Position numbers and translations under genes: made by a program. From Shinisaurus crocodilurus (Eukaryota; Chordata; Lepidosauria; Squamata; Shinisauridae), in assembly GCA_021292165.1 (NCBI GenBank), contig JAHFWL010000175.1, positions 558,001 to 622,000 on the forward strand: 64,000 nucleotides of DNA. Reading direction: 5' to 3'. The notes beneath the pieces are model-generated. The model did not search any database and was not told where the DNA came from. It saw only the letters and a list, made by a program, of their open reading frames with translations. Below, piece by piece: positions 21,960-32,502 of the stretch. The number at the start of each line of letters is the position of its first letter. Position 1 is the stretch's first letter.

Positions 21960-22149
21960 GTCCTACATCTTCAGAGCCTCAACCGGTGCAGAAAGAACCA
22001 TGCTGGCTGTGAGGGTGGAGGGAGGGTGCCCCGAAGTTGGGAGTCCCAGCTGTGACCTCAGAGTGCTTTTCCAAGGTTGGAGCTGGGACTCCCAACTTTT
22101 CCTATAGCTGTCCAGACAGTGTCTACTGGCCATAGGATTGCACCCTAAA
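21960..22149. mobile_element. Palindromic MITE relic, CATAGGATTGCACCCT end
   Basis: A perfect 17-base inverted repeat (AGTTGGGAGTCCCAGCT at 22035-22051 and its complement at 22081-22097) lies inside. The right end reads CATAGGATTGCACCCTAAA, as in the MITEs at 30003, 37156, 50069 and 53895. The left end is not clear. The segment GCAGAAAGAACCATGCTGGC also resembles 53455-53490. Confidence 0.55.
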
Positions 22150-22235
22150 CAAAGTTTATTTTTGTCCCAATATACCACAAGTATTTGACATTAAATATTT
22201 GCAGGGGGAAATTAAATCACACTGAATATTATTTA

Positions 22236-22380
22236 ATTGGGGTGGGTTAAGATTTTAAAATTTTATACTGTTTTAACTGTATTTTATATTTTATCATGTT
22301 GTACATCGCCCAGAGTGGCCGGTTTGCCGGGCAGATGGGCGATTCATAAATACAACGAATAAATAAATAAATAAATAAAT
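22236..22380 (+). mobile_element. L2 LINE 3' tail
   Basis: GGGGTGGGTTAAGATTTTAA, then CATCGCCCAGAGTGGCCGG and GGGCGATTCATAAAT, ending in AAAT repeats, is the L2 3' end. It matches the tails at 27244-27382 and 25740-25920. Only the untranslated tail is present. Confidence 0.85.
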
Positions 22381-24180
22381 TGTTATATTATGTAAAAAAA
22401 ATATTGGAATATTTGTAAATATTTAAAGGCAATAGAATGTACTTCTCTTACATTGTTTAAATTTAAGAAAAAAGCAAAGGTGCTGAAAGCTGTTAACACA
22501 CTGATAAAGAACTGTGCAATGATATGTGGACAGCCACTCATCTATTCCAAGAGTTCAGCCCTCTTCCACTGAGGTTGTTGGGGCACCTTCAGTTTCACTG
22601 TCACTACTTACCATTTCATGCTTGAGACATATATGTCTTTCAATGGCATACTTGCTAGGACTAATCATCTGAAAAATATTAATTACAGCTTTGAACTGCC
22701 AAGTTTACCTAATATTTTTTATTTGCAATTGGCATCCATTTGTTATGTGTGAACTTATAAAATGGAAAAATTTCCTTGGAAAAATTAAGCGCCGGAAAAA
22801 TTTCCACTCCACATCACTGGTTCCCAAGTAGTTTAAGTTGTCTGCAGAATCCTTACATTTGTATTACTTCACAATGCTCATCTATATTGAATGGGTATCA
22901 GGCGATTGTGGAGTCTGGAAAGGAGGTATGATGGAGTTGATTAACTTATAAATTACTCTCAGTATGGTTTGATCTGACAGTCACAACATATTGACTGCCA
23001 ATTTGGCATAGAGTACAGTAAGAATTAGAAGTAACATTTAAAATACAAGCACTGAACCCCATAGAACATACTATTTTAAAATGTGTTTAAATTGAAGGGT
23101 AGAAGAGTGAGGGGCATGGTGGGTAGTTAGATGCTTTGGCAAGCAACAAATTGCCAATAATTTTTTATGACTAAGATATTTCTGTAAATAAGAAATTATG
23201 TGCACTTTCCTTGCAGACAATGTTTAAAATCCAAAACTATACATATTATGTTTCTGTCTAGTGCAATGTTAATATACATTTTTAGAGCCAATATTAAGAT
23301 CTACTTTTTGAGTGTTATGCATAGAAAAGGTTTTTGTTTTTTTGTAGTACTAGTATTCAAATGATGCAAGATTTACTGATCGTATCTAAGTGCAGGGAGC
23401 TCTGACGTTAGTATAGTATCAAATAACAGAAGCCATAATTGACAAATAATACCCCTCATAAATACTATCAGTCTATTCAATTAATTTTTGTCTAAAGTTC
23501 GGGATATAAAATGATGGCCTGTCAACTGACAATGGATGACAAAAATTAATAAATTGTCTTCTAAATAGTATGGACACTTAAGAAAAATTGGGCAGCCAAT
23601 TTAGCACAGCATGAACCAGGGAGGAACCTTTTGTACTGTTGCTGTGCCACTAATGTTGTCTGGGCCTTTATTAATGGTGCTTGGCTGCTACTGACAGTTT
23701 TGTTGCTACTGGCAACTTTCTTCATTAAAATTAAAGCCAGCGTCAAATCCCATTAGCTACACTCTGGGTACCTTGGATGGGGATTTTTTTTTTTATTACA
23801 CATATAATACACACAATGCATGTATTATACATGCACACATGTATGCACATCTTGAATAACACACTTTGTACGTGTCAAAAGTTGAACGGGGTTAAACAGT
23901 AGGTGCTTTATCTTTTTCATGGTGATACCTACTTTTCTAAAAAGTGTAAAATTACTCAATGTGGAATATAACTTGTTTTGGATAGAAATATTTTTTTAAC
24001 CATTTCTCCCCCCCCACCCCCCATTGTAGCCTTATGTGTGATCTGCAAAATGCTTGTTTTATACTGACATGCAGTATCATGATGTAACTCTTCATGGTGT
24101 AAATGAAGAGTTCTGGCATTGTGCCTCTTTCACTTGTCAGTTTTTGAAACAACAAACATAATTAATTATATGTTACCTGT
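22381..24180. other. Mostly unique sequence
   Basis: AT-rich, no transposon or coding motif recognised. A pyrimidine-rich tract and AG acceptor at its end lead into the exon-like segment at 24190. Confidence 0.4.
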
Positions 24181-24189
24181 CTTTTACAG

Positions 24190-24315
24190 GAAACAGTGTG
24201 TGCTCTTAGGGATTGGTGTTCTTACAAACAGAATATTGAAGGACAGTTACTGTGGCTAGATAGTTACAAACTTAGCTGTCACTTTGATCAGATGCCATGG
24301 GAGAGGCGTAAATAA
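24190..24315 (+). pseudogene. Candidate terminal exon, 41 codons plus stop
   Basis: A good acceptor (TACCTGTCTTTTACAG at 24174-24189) is followed directly by an open frame. It begins GAA ACA GTG and ends AAA TAA (24310-24315). The peptide begins ETVCALRDWCSYKQNIEG and ends CHFDQMPWERRK. The composition (three Trp, three Cys, few low-complexity runs) looks protein-like, but I do not recognise a family. No AATAAA was seen shortly downstream. It could be a true last exon, a decayed exon or chance. Filed as pseudogene only because coding status is unproven. Confidence 0.3.
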
Positions 24316-24993
24316 CTTTTGAATCAGAAGGCCTTTGGGCAACAGCATCTTATTCTTGTGAGCAGCTCAATTTTTTTCCTCCCCCCTTCCTGTATTTGTA
24401 TATTTTACCTCTTTTCTTTTGTTTATCTGTATGGCACAGTGAATTGTCTTTCTGCTCTATTTTATACATTCTTAGACTGGTGTGGCATTTGGCCCAGATC
24501 CCATCCTAAGTTGCAAATACCGTTATAGAGGCTTTATTGAAACTTGAAAATTATTCCTCAGCAATTTGAGAATGAGAAGTTCCAAGGGGGTAAAAGAGTG
24601 ATCCCAAGTAGGCTTTGCAATTGGCGATTTGAATATGGGGAAGGAGATGCAGTTTTGACTGGCAGAATGAAGCTGTCAGAGTAAAAGGGGTCCCACCAGT
24701 GGTGTCGAGAGGTCTGGGTTGCAGAGAGGTGAAGCAGGGAAACGGCGCAGGCGGAGGGAGGGGAAGGACCACAATATGAACTGACGGCGGGAGGGAGGGC
24801 ACTGTTGCTGAGCTATCCGTTGCTAGGTAGAGTTGGTGAGGAGGGCGGTCTTCGGCAGACTCCATGCAATGTGTTGCTAGGCAGAACTTGGGAAACGAGT
24901 TCGCCCGTGAAAGCAGGAAGGGCAGGGATGTTTTCCCCCTCTCCTTCTTTGCAATTCGGTCACAAAGCACCGCAAGGCACGAGGAAACAGCGT
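24316..24993. other. No recognised feature
   Basis: The part at 24700-24990 is richer in GC and G-runs than its surroundings, but no repeat or gene is identified. Confidence 0.35.
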
Positions 24994-25175
24994 CTGGGTT
25001 CGGACGACACGCTAAACCTCAGTAGGTTAAGTCAACTCAACTGCAAACCATGGTTTAGCAGGGTGGTTAATAAGCCAAATGTAAACCACCTTAACAAACC
25101 CTTCCTGGGTTCGGACAGCACGCTAAGCCACTCTGCTAATAAACCTTCTTAGGCTTAGCATGTCATGTGAACCCA
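24994..25175. mobile_element. Palindromic MITE, TGGGTTCGGACnnCACGCTAA ends
   Basis: The left end TGGGTTCGGACGACACGCTA is repeated in direct orientation at about 25109 (TGGGTTCGGACAGCACGCTA). It is present in inverse form at the right end (TTAGCATGTCATGTGAACCC). An inner inverted pair AACCATGGTTTAGC adds to the palindrome. No protein frame. Confidence 0.65.
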
Positions 25176-25739
25176 GTCACACTTCTGCATTTTATTTCTA
25201 AACAAGGTATGAGTTTTGCCCTTGCCAGGAGCTCTTAGTAGTCAAGAAGCTGTTTCCTTGTGTATTTACTCTGCCCTATTCTGTACTTGAAGTGCTAATG
25301 TGGTCAGAACAACAAGACCAGAAACCATGACAGTTTTTTCTATTAACTTGTAAACTACAATCCTGTGCGACATGCATGGGAGAAAATACATTGACATCAG
25401 TAACTCTGTTTATTATAACAGTATAGAAAATTGATTTTTAAAAATGGGAGAAAGGAACTCAGTAGCACTTCTGAGTAACCATGCATTGGAATGTGCTGTC
25501 CATGATAACGAAACACATTTGTTTCAGCCTATGACTTCCTTCTGTTATAATAATAGAACACAGCATATCCATAGCAGTCTTGGTAATGAGAGATTTCCTC
25601 ACCAAGTTTTTCTTATCAGACTGAGGTAAATAAGCAGAACAAGCAAAGCTACATAGAGATGAGTTTTTGTAAATTGCTGTGGCTGAGAGAGCATGAGCTG
25701 GAATGGTATCTTTTACTTTGTGACAGCCTTCCAATTTAT

Positions 25740-26840
25740 TTATTTATTTATTATATTTATGAATCGCCCATCTGGCCAGACATCCAGCCACTCTGAGCAA
25801 TGTACAGTCCAATAAAATACAGGGGGGGGGGAAACACACACACACACGCACACACACAGTATAAAACACAATTAAAAACAGTACAAAATTTAAAAATCCT
25901 AACCCACCCCACATTCCTGCCTGAAAAGCCACGTTTTTAATGCCCGGCGGAAGCTAATCAAGGAAGGGGCGTGGTGGAGGTCACTAGGGAGAGAGTTCCA
26001 TAAATTGGGGGCTGCCACAGAAAAGGCCCTCCTCCTAGTCCCCACCAGCCTGGTTTCTCTGGCTGATGGGACAGGGAGAAGGCCGTCCATGGCAGATCTT
26101 GTTGAGCGGCCTACTTGATGTTCCTGGAGGCGCTCCTTGAGATAAACTGGACCGGAGCCGTACAGGGTTTTAAAGGTCAACGGCAACACCTTGAATTTGG
26201 CTCGCCAAACAACTGGTAGCCAGTGCAACTCTTTGAGCACTGGAGTGATGTGATCACGCTGGCGGCAGCCTTCAACCAGGCGAGCTGCTCCATTCTGTAC
26301 CAGCTACAACTTCCGAACCGTCTTCCAGGGTAACCCCACAGTAGTCTAGGCGAGAGGAGACCAAGGCATGAACCACTGATGGGAGTAGATGATTAGGAAG
26401 GTAGGGGCACAACTGCCACATCAGATGGAGCTGATGCAGCGCCGCCCGGCTCACAGCTGACACTTGAGCCTCCATGGATAGCTGGGAGTCTAGAATGACC
26501 CCCCAAGCTGCGGACCTGGTCCTTCAGGGGTAGATGTACCCCATTCAGCACCAGGTCAACATCCCCTAACCTCCCCTTGTCTCCCACCAGAAGTACCTCG
26601 GTCTTGTCGGGGTTCAGTTTCAGCATGTTCCTTCCCATCCAGCCACCCACTGCCTCCAGGCACTTGGACAGGGTTTCAACAGCCAGCCTTGGTGAGGACT
26701 TGAAGGAGAGGTAGAGCTGCGTGTCATCTGCATATTGATGACAGCATACCCCAAACCTCCTGATGATAGCTCCCAGCAGCTTTAGGTAGATGTTAAATAA
26801 CATCGGGGAGAGGATGGAACCCTGCGGCACCCCCAGGGAT
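25740..26840 (-). pseudogene. L2 LINE, RT and 3' tail
   Basis: On the minus strand the frames give, in order: [35 protein letters not shown] (motif C, intact YADD), [45 protein letters not shown] and the C-terminal PNLWNSLPSDLHHAPSLISF. The 3' tail and ATTT repeats lie at 25738-25935. At least two frameshifts break it. Its upstream endonuclease part lies at 27383-28140, and the block between is deleted and replaced by other repeats. Confidence 0.9.
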
Positions 26841-26841
26841 G

Positions 26842-26960
26842 TTGAAGAGTCCTTGGTCTCGAGTCACGAGTCAAGTCACGAGTCTTTGGACCCGAGTCTC
26901 GAGTCCGAGTCCTTGGTCCAAAATGGTGACTCACAAGTCCTGAGTCCCGAGTTACTCCCA
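26842..26960. repeat. Degenerate GAGTC-rich repeat
   Basis: CGAGTCACGAGTCAAGTCAC, then CCGAGTCTCGAGTCCGAGTC and variants form an irregular array of GAGTC words over ~120 bases. The following 60 bases (GTCTTATGGTCAGGTGCATC) resemble the end of another DNA-transposon type repeat. The array is inserted in the L2. Confidence 0.7.
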
Positions 26961-27032
26961 AAGCTTATTTCTTATTTTCTTCTTTTAAAATCTAAGTGTG
27001 TCTTATGGTCAGGTGCATCTTATGGAGCGAAC

Positions 27033-27382
27033 AATATGGTAGGCCGCTCAACAAGATCTGCCACAGACGGCCTTCTCCTTGTCCCTTCAGCCAGAGCAGC
27101 TAGACTGGTGGGGACTAGGAAGAGGGCCTTTTCTGTGGCGGCCCCCGTACTGTGGAACTCTCTCCCGAGTGACCTCCGCCATGCCCCCTCTCTGCTGAAC
27201 TTCCACCGCTCACTAAAAACTTGGCTGTTCAGGCGGGAATATGGGGTGGGCTAAGATTTTAAAATTTTATACTGTTTTAAATGTATTTTATCCTGTTTTT
27301 ATCTTGTGTACATCGCCCAGGGTGGCCGGTTTCCCAGCCAGATGGGCAATAAATAAATGTTAATAATAATAATAATAATAAT
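27033..27382 (+). mobile_element. L2 LINE 3' end, opposite orientation
   Basis: The plus strand encodes VGRSTRSATDGLLLVPSARA, then RKRAFSVAAPVLWNSLPSD and LKTWLFRREYGVG before a stop. The L2 3' tail and an (AAT)n end at 27361-27382 follow. It lies inside the minus-strand L2 (25740-28140). It is therefore an independent L2 insertion, or an inversion, between the endonuclease and RT parts. Confidence 0.88.
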
Positions 27383-28140
27383 GACCAAGGACTCCCGGTA
27401 GATAACAGCCACTCCCCCTCCCCATCCTCCAGTCCTCGGTTGCTGGGCATATGTAAACCCAGGCGGACACAAGGCCCCAAGAGTTGGAGCAGCAGCCCTA
27501 TCCAGCCAGGTTTCCGTAATACATGCCAGGTTCGCCCCCTCATCCAGGATTAAGTCATAGATTAAAGATGTTTTTTGGGTAAGAGACCTGGCATTACACA
27601 ACAGGAAACACAAGGCAGAGGAAGGAGACACGCATCCCCCAGTTATCCCTTGGCTCTGAGCAGGCCCAGAACAAGGGATAGATATTAAGCATCTATCCCT
27701 TGTTCCCCTTACTCGGTGTGGCCTGCCCCTAGCGCTCTGCCAGCACCTGTCGCTCAATATTGGTATACTTTGCCCCCCAGAATTCCCGCCACTACCTCCT
27801 TTAGATAAGCACATGCCCCCTTGCTTCCACCGATCAGGCGGGAACCCACCCCCACACCTCCCTTGCCCTAACAATCAGGGGGGAGGGCCCCTGCCCTTGT
27901 GCCACCCCCAAAGGGGCTCCCCCAAAGGGGCAACCCCCTTTGGCATCGTCCCCTTCGGAGACGTCGCCGCCGGGGCGTTGCTGCCCCGCTCCAGGCCGGC
28001 AGATGAAGGCCTGCAGAGTGTCAGGCAAGCCAGGTGGCAGGTGCTACCAATCAGGCAGTCTGAGGGTGGGTGTGTTGCCCTCCTCCTGACGGCAGCAGAG
28101 CTTCCTCCCAGGGAAGGAGCCCTATGGCGTAACCCCACAA
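27383..28140 (-). pseudogene. L2 LINE 5' part with endonuclease N-terminus
   Basis: The minus strand reads LLCNARSLTQKTSLIYDLIL, ACITETWLDR, PPGFTYAQQPR and GGGVAVIYRESLV, the start of the L2 APE endonuclease (Asn of NARS, catalytic Glu of TETW). The frame is cut after VIYRESLV by the plus-strand L2 insertion. Upstream, 27600-28140 is GC-rich with no recognised domain and may be the L2 leader or ORF1 region. Confidence 0.85.
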
Positions 28141-28149
28141 TTCAGTTCC

Positions 28150-28560
28150 CTGGTGTATGTCTGTTTTAGTATATTTAGTGAGTATAGAATGTTGAACAGA
28201 GTGAGTGTGGTTTGTGATGTCTTGGAAAGGGTGGGGGAGGAGTATATAAGGAGTGTTTGAGTGATGTCAGAGTTAGTCGGGTTAGTGTGTTATGGGAGAG
28301 TGTTTGGAGTGTGGAGAGAGTTGGGAGTTAGGTTAGTTGGATTATTCGTGTCTTGTCAGGAGTTTTAAGAGGAATCAGTGATTGTATGAGGAGTGAAAGT
28401 ATTTAGAATTGTAGGGACTTAGGTTAATTATAAAGTGTTTCGCGTAGGCAGGTTTTAAGTTATTTTCTGGAACTAAGATTTTGAGAATTAAAATAAACTT
28501 ATTTTTATTTTGTTTGCTACCCAAATCCTTTGTGTCAGCTTGGCGTTATTACCTGCTTTA
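28150..28560 (+). mobile_element. Candidate solo LTR
   Basis: A TATA box (GAGTATATAAGGAG at about 28241) is followed 250 bases later by a polyadenylation signal in AAAATAAACTTATTTTT (28490) and a T-rich stretch. That spacing is typical of U3-R-U5. The terminal TG/CA and target duplication could not be fixed by eye. A diverged promoter-bearing repeat of another kind is possible. Confidence 0.4.
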
Positions 28561-29570
28561 CTTTTAAATCTACACACACACCTTTGTACCCATATCATCA
28601 TAAATTTAAAAATAGATCCTTCATAACCAGCATTAATCTTTTCCCTCATTAGTATGGGAAAGGTTTCATTTGACCCTCTCCTCAGGTTTTCAAGTGTTGA
28701 TGCTTGGCCTGAGAAGGGTTTATGCACCTGGTCCTAAAGTGTAAGGGATCGTGCCGTCGCAAGCCCCAATCTAGCCAGCAAACAGCGTCAGCCAAGGCAA
28801 GCAGCTAGACCAGATGGTAAGGCGGCTGGCGGGATGGTAGAGAGGCTGGCGGGATGGTACAGCCAGCTCAGGTCTCCTCCCCATCCTCCCCTGAGAGGGT
28901 CCGCACCCGGTGTTGGCAGTTGCAGGCGTCCGTTGGAACTGGACCCCGCTCCGGGCTGGCCAATGTTGAGAAAAGGCAGTGTTTTTGTTTTGTATATTTT
29001 GCTTGTTAAGAACAGTGTAGGAGAAGACACTATTACTTGTGTTTACCGTATATGGAATCAGTAGGTCTAAACTGGAGAAATAAATTGTTTTCACTATCTT
29101 GTTGCCTAACTTGTGCTTCGAGAAGCAATTATTTTTTTTCTAATAACTGTACTGAGTAATATAAACTACAGAGAAGTCATATTATGAATTCCAAAGGAAG
29201 AACCTGCTTTAAAAGTGAACAGATTGTGGCAGAAATGTTGCTTGCTTTGCAGTGGTAAGGGGTTTAACAATAGCATTTGTCATGGTTCTCTTGACTTTTC
29301 TTAATTTAGCTTCAGACTTCTTAAGTTTCAATGTATTCTGCTTAAGGTTGGTGATATTAATATGGGTAAAGGGTGATCTGTTTTAAGGTTATAATTTTAT
29401 GAACCAAACTGATTCCATTGGCAGAGGCAAGGATGTCACATACCCATTTCCTACACCTGACCTTGGAATTTCAATGAGTTAAGCCAATTACTTTTGTCAA
29501 TTATGATCTGCTATTAAAAAAACCTAAACAGTGGCATATATTTCCTTATGTCCTATATCAGGGGCGGGCA
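28561..29570. other. No recognised feature
   Basis: A short direct repeat GGCTGGCGGGATGGTA occurs twice at about 28825-28856. The rest has no recognisable repeat or coding motif. Confidence 0.4.
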
Positions 29571-29985
29571 ACATATGGCCTGTGGGCTGCATGTGGCCCC
29601 CACTGCTCCTTATTTCACCCTCCCACTGGCCACTGCCCTGGGAGGAAAATTGGTGGTTTTAGCACTACGGATCTCTAAAAAGGTCACATTTAGCTTGAGA
29701 ACAAGCTAAATTTGATCCTTTTAGCACACTGTAGTGGTTTGCCACCGAATTTCGGTAGCAAACTGCCAGTTTTTTCTCCAGCAGCCGCAGTGTGTGCAGC
29801 ATCCCATGGAGTGCGGCCTCTGCAGCGAAAATAGCTCCTGGACCCCCAAAGATATAAGGTTTTGTATGGATCTGTTTTTGCAGATGTTTTAGAGTACAAC
29901 TCCCATGATCCCTGATCATTGGGCTATGCTGGCTGAGGCTGATGGAAGTTGTAGTCCAAAACATGTGGAGAGCATCAAATCAGGG
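29571..29985. mobile_element. hAT-like MITE, CAGGGGCGGGCAACATATGG end
   Basis: The left end CAGGGGCGGGCAACATATGG is a CAGGGGTGGGCAAC-type hAT terminus. The right part holds the palindrome ACAACTCCCATGATCCCTG ... GATGGAAGTTGTAGTCC common in reptile hAT MITEs. The matching right terminus is lost. No transposase. Confidence 0.6.
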
Positions 29986-30002
29986 AAGGCAGCTTTAGAG
30001 TC

Positions 30003-30112
30003 TTAGGGCATAATCCTGTGTATATTTACGGTAGATAGAAAATCGGGGCTGGGGCATGCTGGGAGTTGCAGGACTTTTTTCTGTCTGAACATGCATAGGA
30101 TTGCACCCTTAA
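30003..30112. mobile_element. Short MITE with CATAGGATTGCACCCT end
   Basis: The left end GGGCATAATCCTGTGTATA and right end TGCATAGGATTGCACCCTTA are inverted repeats. The inside carries only the right-hand GGCATGCTGGGAGTTGCAGG arm. It shares ends with 37156, 50069 and 53895. Confidence 0.65.
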
Positions 30113-30640
30113 TATATGTTCTCCTGTGGATCTGGGTGGGTGGGTGTTGGTGTTGGGCCTAGCACCAGTGCTGCTGTGGGCCCTACAGTTTTGGAATCAA
30201 AATCTGATTCATACTTAGAGCAGAATGATTTAGAAGCTAGTCCAGTGGTGGGAAGCTCGGGGCCTGAGAGCTTGCCTCTGCCTGGCTTCCCATCGGAATG
30301 TAGGCCAAAGGAGAGTGATACTTACTATCAGCCCCAGCAGCAGGATTCAGCCTTGAGTCAGACCTCTGATTTGCAACTGGAGGAAACTTGTGTGTGAACC
30401 GAGCAGAAGGAGGACTCTGCATAGGAGGGGGTTTTGGGGGTGTCACCCAGGTTGAGGCGTCAACTGAAAAGGACAGAACAGAGACATCCTCTTCGACATG
30501 GTGCTTGCTTGCAGGCCAGATTCCCCTGTCATGATAGATCATCAGAAGGGGGGCGTTAGCAGCCCCTCCCCTGTACTTAAGCCAGTGCAGAGATTGAAGA
30601 GCCTTTGCTGAGAATGTCTGAAGTGTCTGAAGAACTAGAA
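30113..30640 (+). other. Unclassified leader-like sequence upstream of CR1
   Basis: A plus-strand frame at 30116-30397 is acidic and rich in Ser, Pro and Gln, and is followed by basic sense (RRLRRQLKRTEQRHP). Similar acidic-then-basic sense is seen on the minus strand at 52040-52220. It may be the CR1 5' region or part of an older unclassified element. No domain recognised. Confidence 0.3.
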
Positions 30641-30672
30641 GACATCCTGCGCCTGTGGAATCAGTGGAGTGA

Positions 30673-31350
30673 TGGAACCGCTTCCAGGTACTTGAGGACA
30701 AGAGCAGAGGACAGCCTGCAGAGGATGAATTACCGGGCACCCAACGTGACAGCGAGCAAGAGGCTGAAGGTCAGTCAAGTGGAGGCAATCAAACCAAGGC
30801 CTACAGCAAGAGAAAGAGAAGAGTACTAGTAGTGGGAGACTCCCTCCTGTGGGGGATCGAAGCCAAAGTATGTCGTGAAGACCCATGGACTCGCCAGGTG
30901 TGCTGTCTCCCCGGGGCACGGATTAAGGATGTGACAGAGCAGCTGCTGAGGCTCAGACAGCCCACCGACACATACCCCTTTCTTCTCATCCACATGGGTA
31001 CAAGTGATACTGCCAAGCGGAATTACAAAGAAATAATGGCAGACTTTGAAGAGTTGGGAAGGGAACTCAAGAACTTTGGGGCACAGATAGTTTTCTCATC
31101 CATCCTTCCAGTACCTGGAAGAGGAATAGAAAGGGAAAGAAAAATGCTCCGAGTGAATGACTGGCTACGAAGGTGGTGCCGACGTGAGAGATTTGGATTC
31201 TGGGACCACGGGCTACACTTCCTGGAAGATGGACTGCTGGCAAAGGATAGGTTGCACCTCACAAGGACTGGGAAGAATGTGTTTGGCCACAGCATGAGGA
31301 ACTTAATCAGGAGGGCTTTAAACGGAATCCAACAGGGGAGGCAGACATAA
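30673..31350 (+). pseudogene. CR1 ORF1, SGNH-esterase protein
   Basis: The open sense runs from about 30673 (upstream stop TGA at 30670) to TAA at 31348-31350. A Glu/Gln/Ser-rich N-terminal part leads through KRKRRVLVVGDSLLWG (block with GDS serine) to HMGTSDTAKRN (Gly/Asn block region) and VNDWLRRWCRR. The DRLHLTRTGKNVFG block contains Asp and His. This is the SGNH hydrolase (esterase) fold known in CR1 ORF1, thought to help particle or membrane interaction during retrotransposition. The true N-terminus is not clear, as the frame is broken upstream. Confidence 0.85.
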
Positions 31351-31364
31351 ACTCGGGGGTAACA

Positions 31365-31967
31365 ATGGAAGAAGGCCTCTGTGCCACAACGGAGAGAACA
31401 GCTCCAGCGGTGCCCAGTGATAGTCTACCACAAAATGTAGGGAAAAAGTTGGACTATAAAGCACATAGCCTTCAATGTCTCTATACTAATGCCCAGAGTA
31501 TGGGCAACAAACAGAACGAACTTGAACTCTTGATACATGAAGGCAAATACGACTTGATAGGGATAACTGAAACCTGGTGGGATGACTCCCATGGCTGGAA
31601 TACAGCAATTGAAGGGTATAACTTGTTCAAAAGGAACAGAAGCAATAGAAAGGGAGGTGGAGTTGCGCTGTATGTTAAAGATACGTATCTCTGCACAGAG
31701 ATAGAGGAAGAGGAGCTTGGCAGCCCCATTGAGAGCATCTGGGTTAAAATAAATGGGGCAAAGAATAAAACGAACTTGGCGGTTGGAGTCTACTACCGAC
31801 CACCCATTCAAGGAGAAGACGAGGATGAAACTATTGAAAAGCAAATTGCAAATGTTTCAAGGAGGCATGATGTGGTAATGGGGGAATTCAATTTCCCTGA
31901 TATTTGTTGGGAGACTTATTCAGCCAAACATGGCCCCTCCAAGAAATTCCTGAGTTGTGTTGTTGAT
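31365..31967 (+). pseudogene. CR1 ORF2 N-terminus (endonuclease), interrupted
   Basis: The frame starts with ATG and reads LYTNAQSMGNK, GITETWWDDSHGW (catalytic Glu), GGGVALYVKDTYL, GVYYRPP and GEFNFPDICWETY, where the GDFN aspartate of other copies has become Glu. It is cut at LSCVVD by the CR1 fragment inserted at 31968. The frame would resume at about 32503 with NFLLQ-KGTRGSAILDLILTN, lacking the VEE present in the copy at 4080. Confidence 0.9.
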
Positions 31968-32502
31968 CATAGAATCATAGAAAAGTAGAGTTGGAAGGGG
32001 CCAACCAGGCCATTGAGTCCAACCCCCCCGCTCAGTGCAGGAATCCAGGTCGGAGCATCCCCGACAGATGGCTGTCCAGCCGCACCTTGAATGCCTGCAG
32101 AGTGGGAGAGCCCACCACCTTCCTAGGTAGTTGGTTCCATTGTCTTATTGTTCTAACAGTCAGGAAATTTTTCCTGATGTTTAGGTGGAATCTGGATTCC
32201 TGTAACTTGAGCCCATTATTCCGTGTCCTGCAAACTGGGGTGATCGAGAAGAGATCCTGGCCCTCCTCCGTGTGACAACCCTTTAAGTACTGGAAGAGTG
32301 CGATCATGTCTCCCCTCAGTCTCCTCTTCTGAAGGCTAAACATGCCCAGTTCTTTCAGTCCTCATAGGGCCTTGTTTCCAATCCCTTTATCATCCTTGTT
32401 GCCCTCCTCTGAACCCTCTCCAGTTTGTCTACATCCTTCTTAAAGTGTGGTGCCCAGAACTGGACGCATTAAGATGAGGCCTAACCAGTGCTGATAACTT
32501 CC
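31968..32502 (-). mobile_element. CR1 3' fragment inserted in CR1 ORF2
   Basis: The reverse complement ends in CTACTTTTCTATGATTCTATG (31968 side) and contains [20 protein letters not shown] to DSHLSGML in partly broken frame. It is truncated inside the C-terminal RT region. Flanking plus-strand CR1 sequence reads across the gap with only a few codons missing, so it is a later insertion in opposite orientation. A short shared GAT next to both ends may be a small target duplication. Confidence 0.9.
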
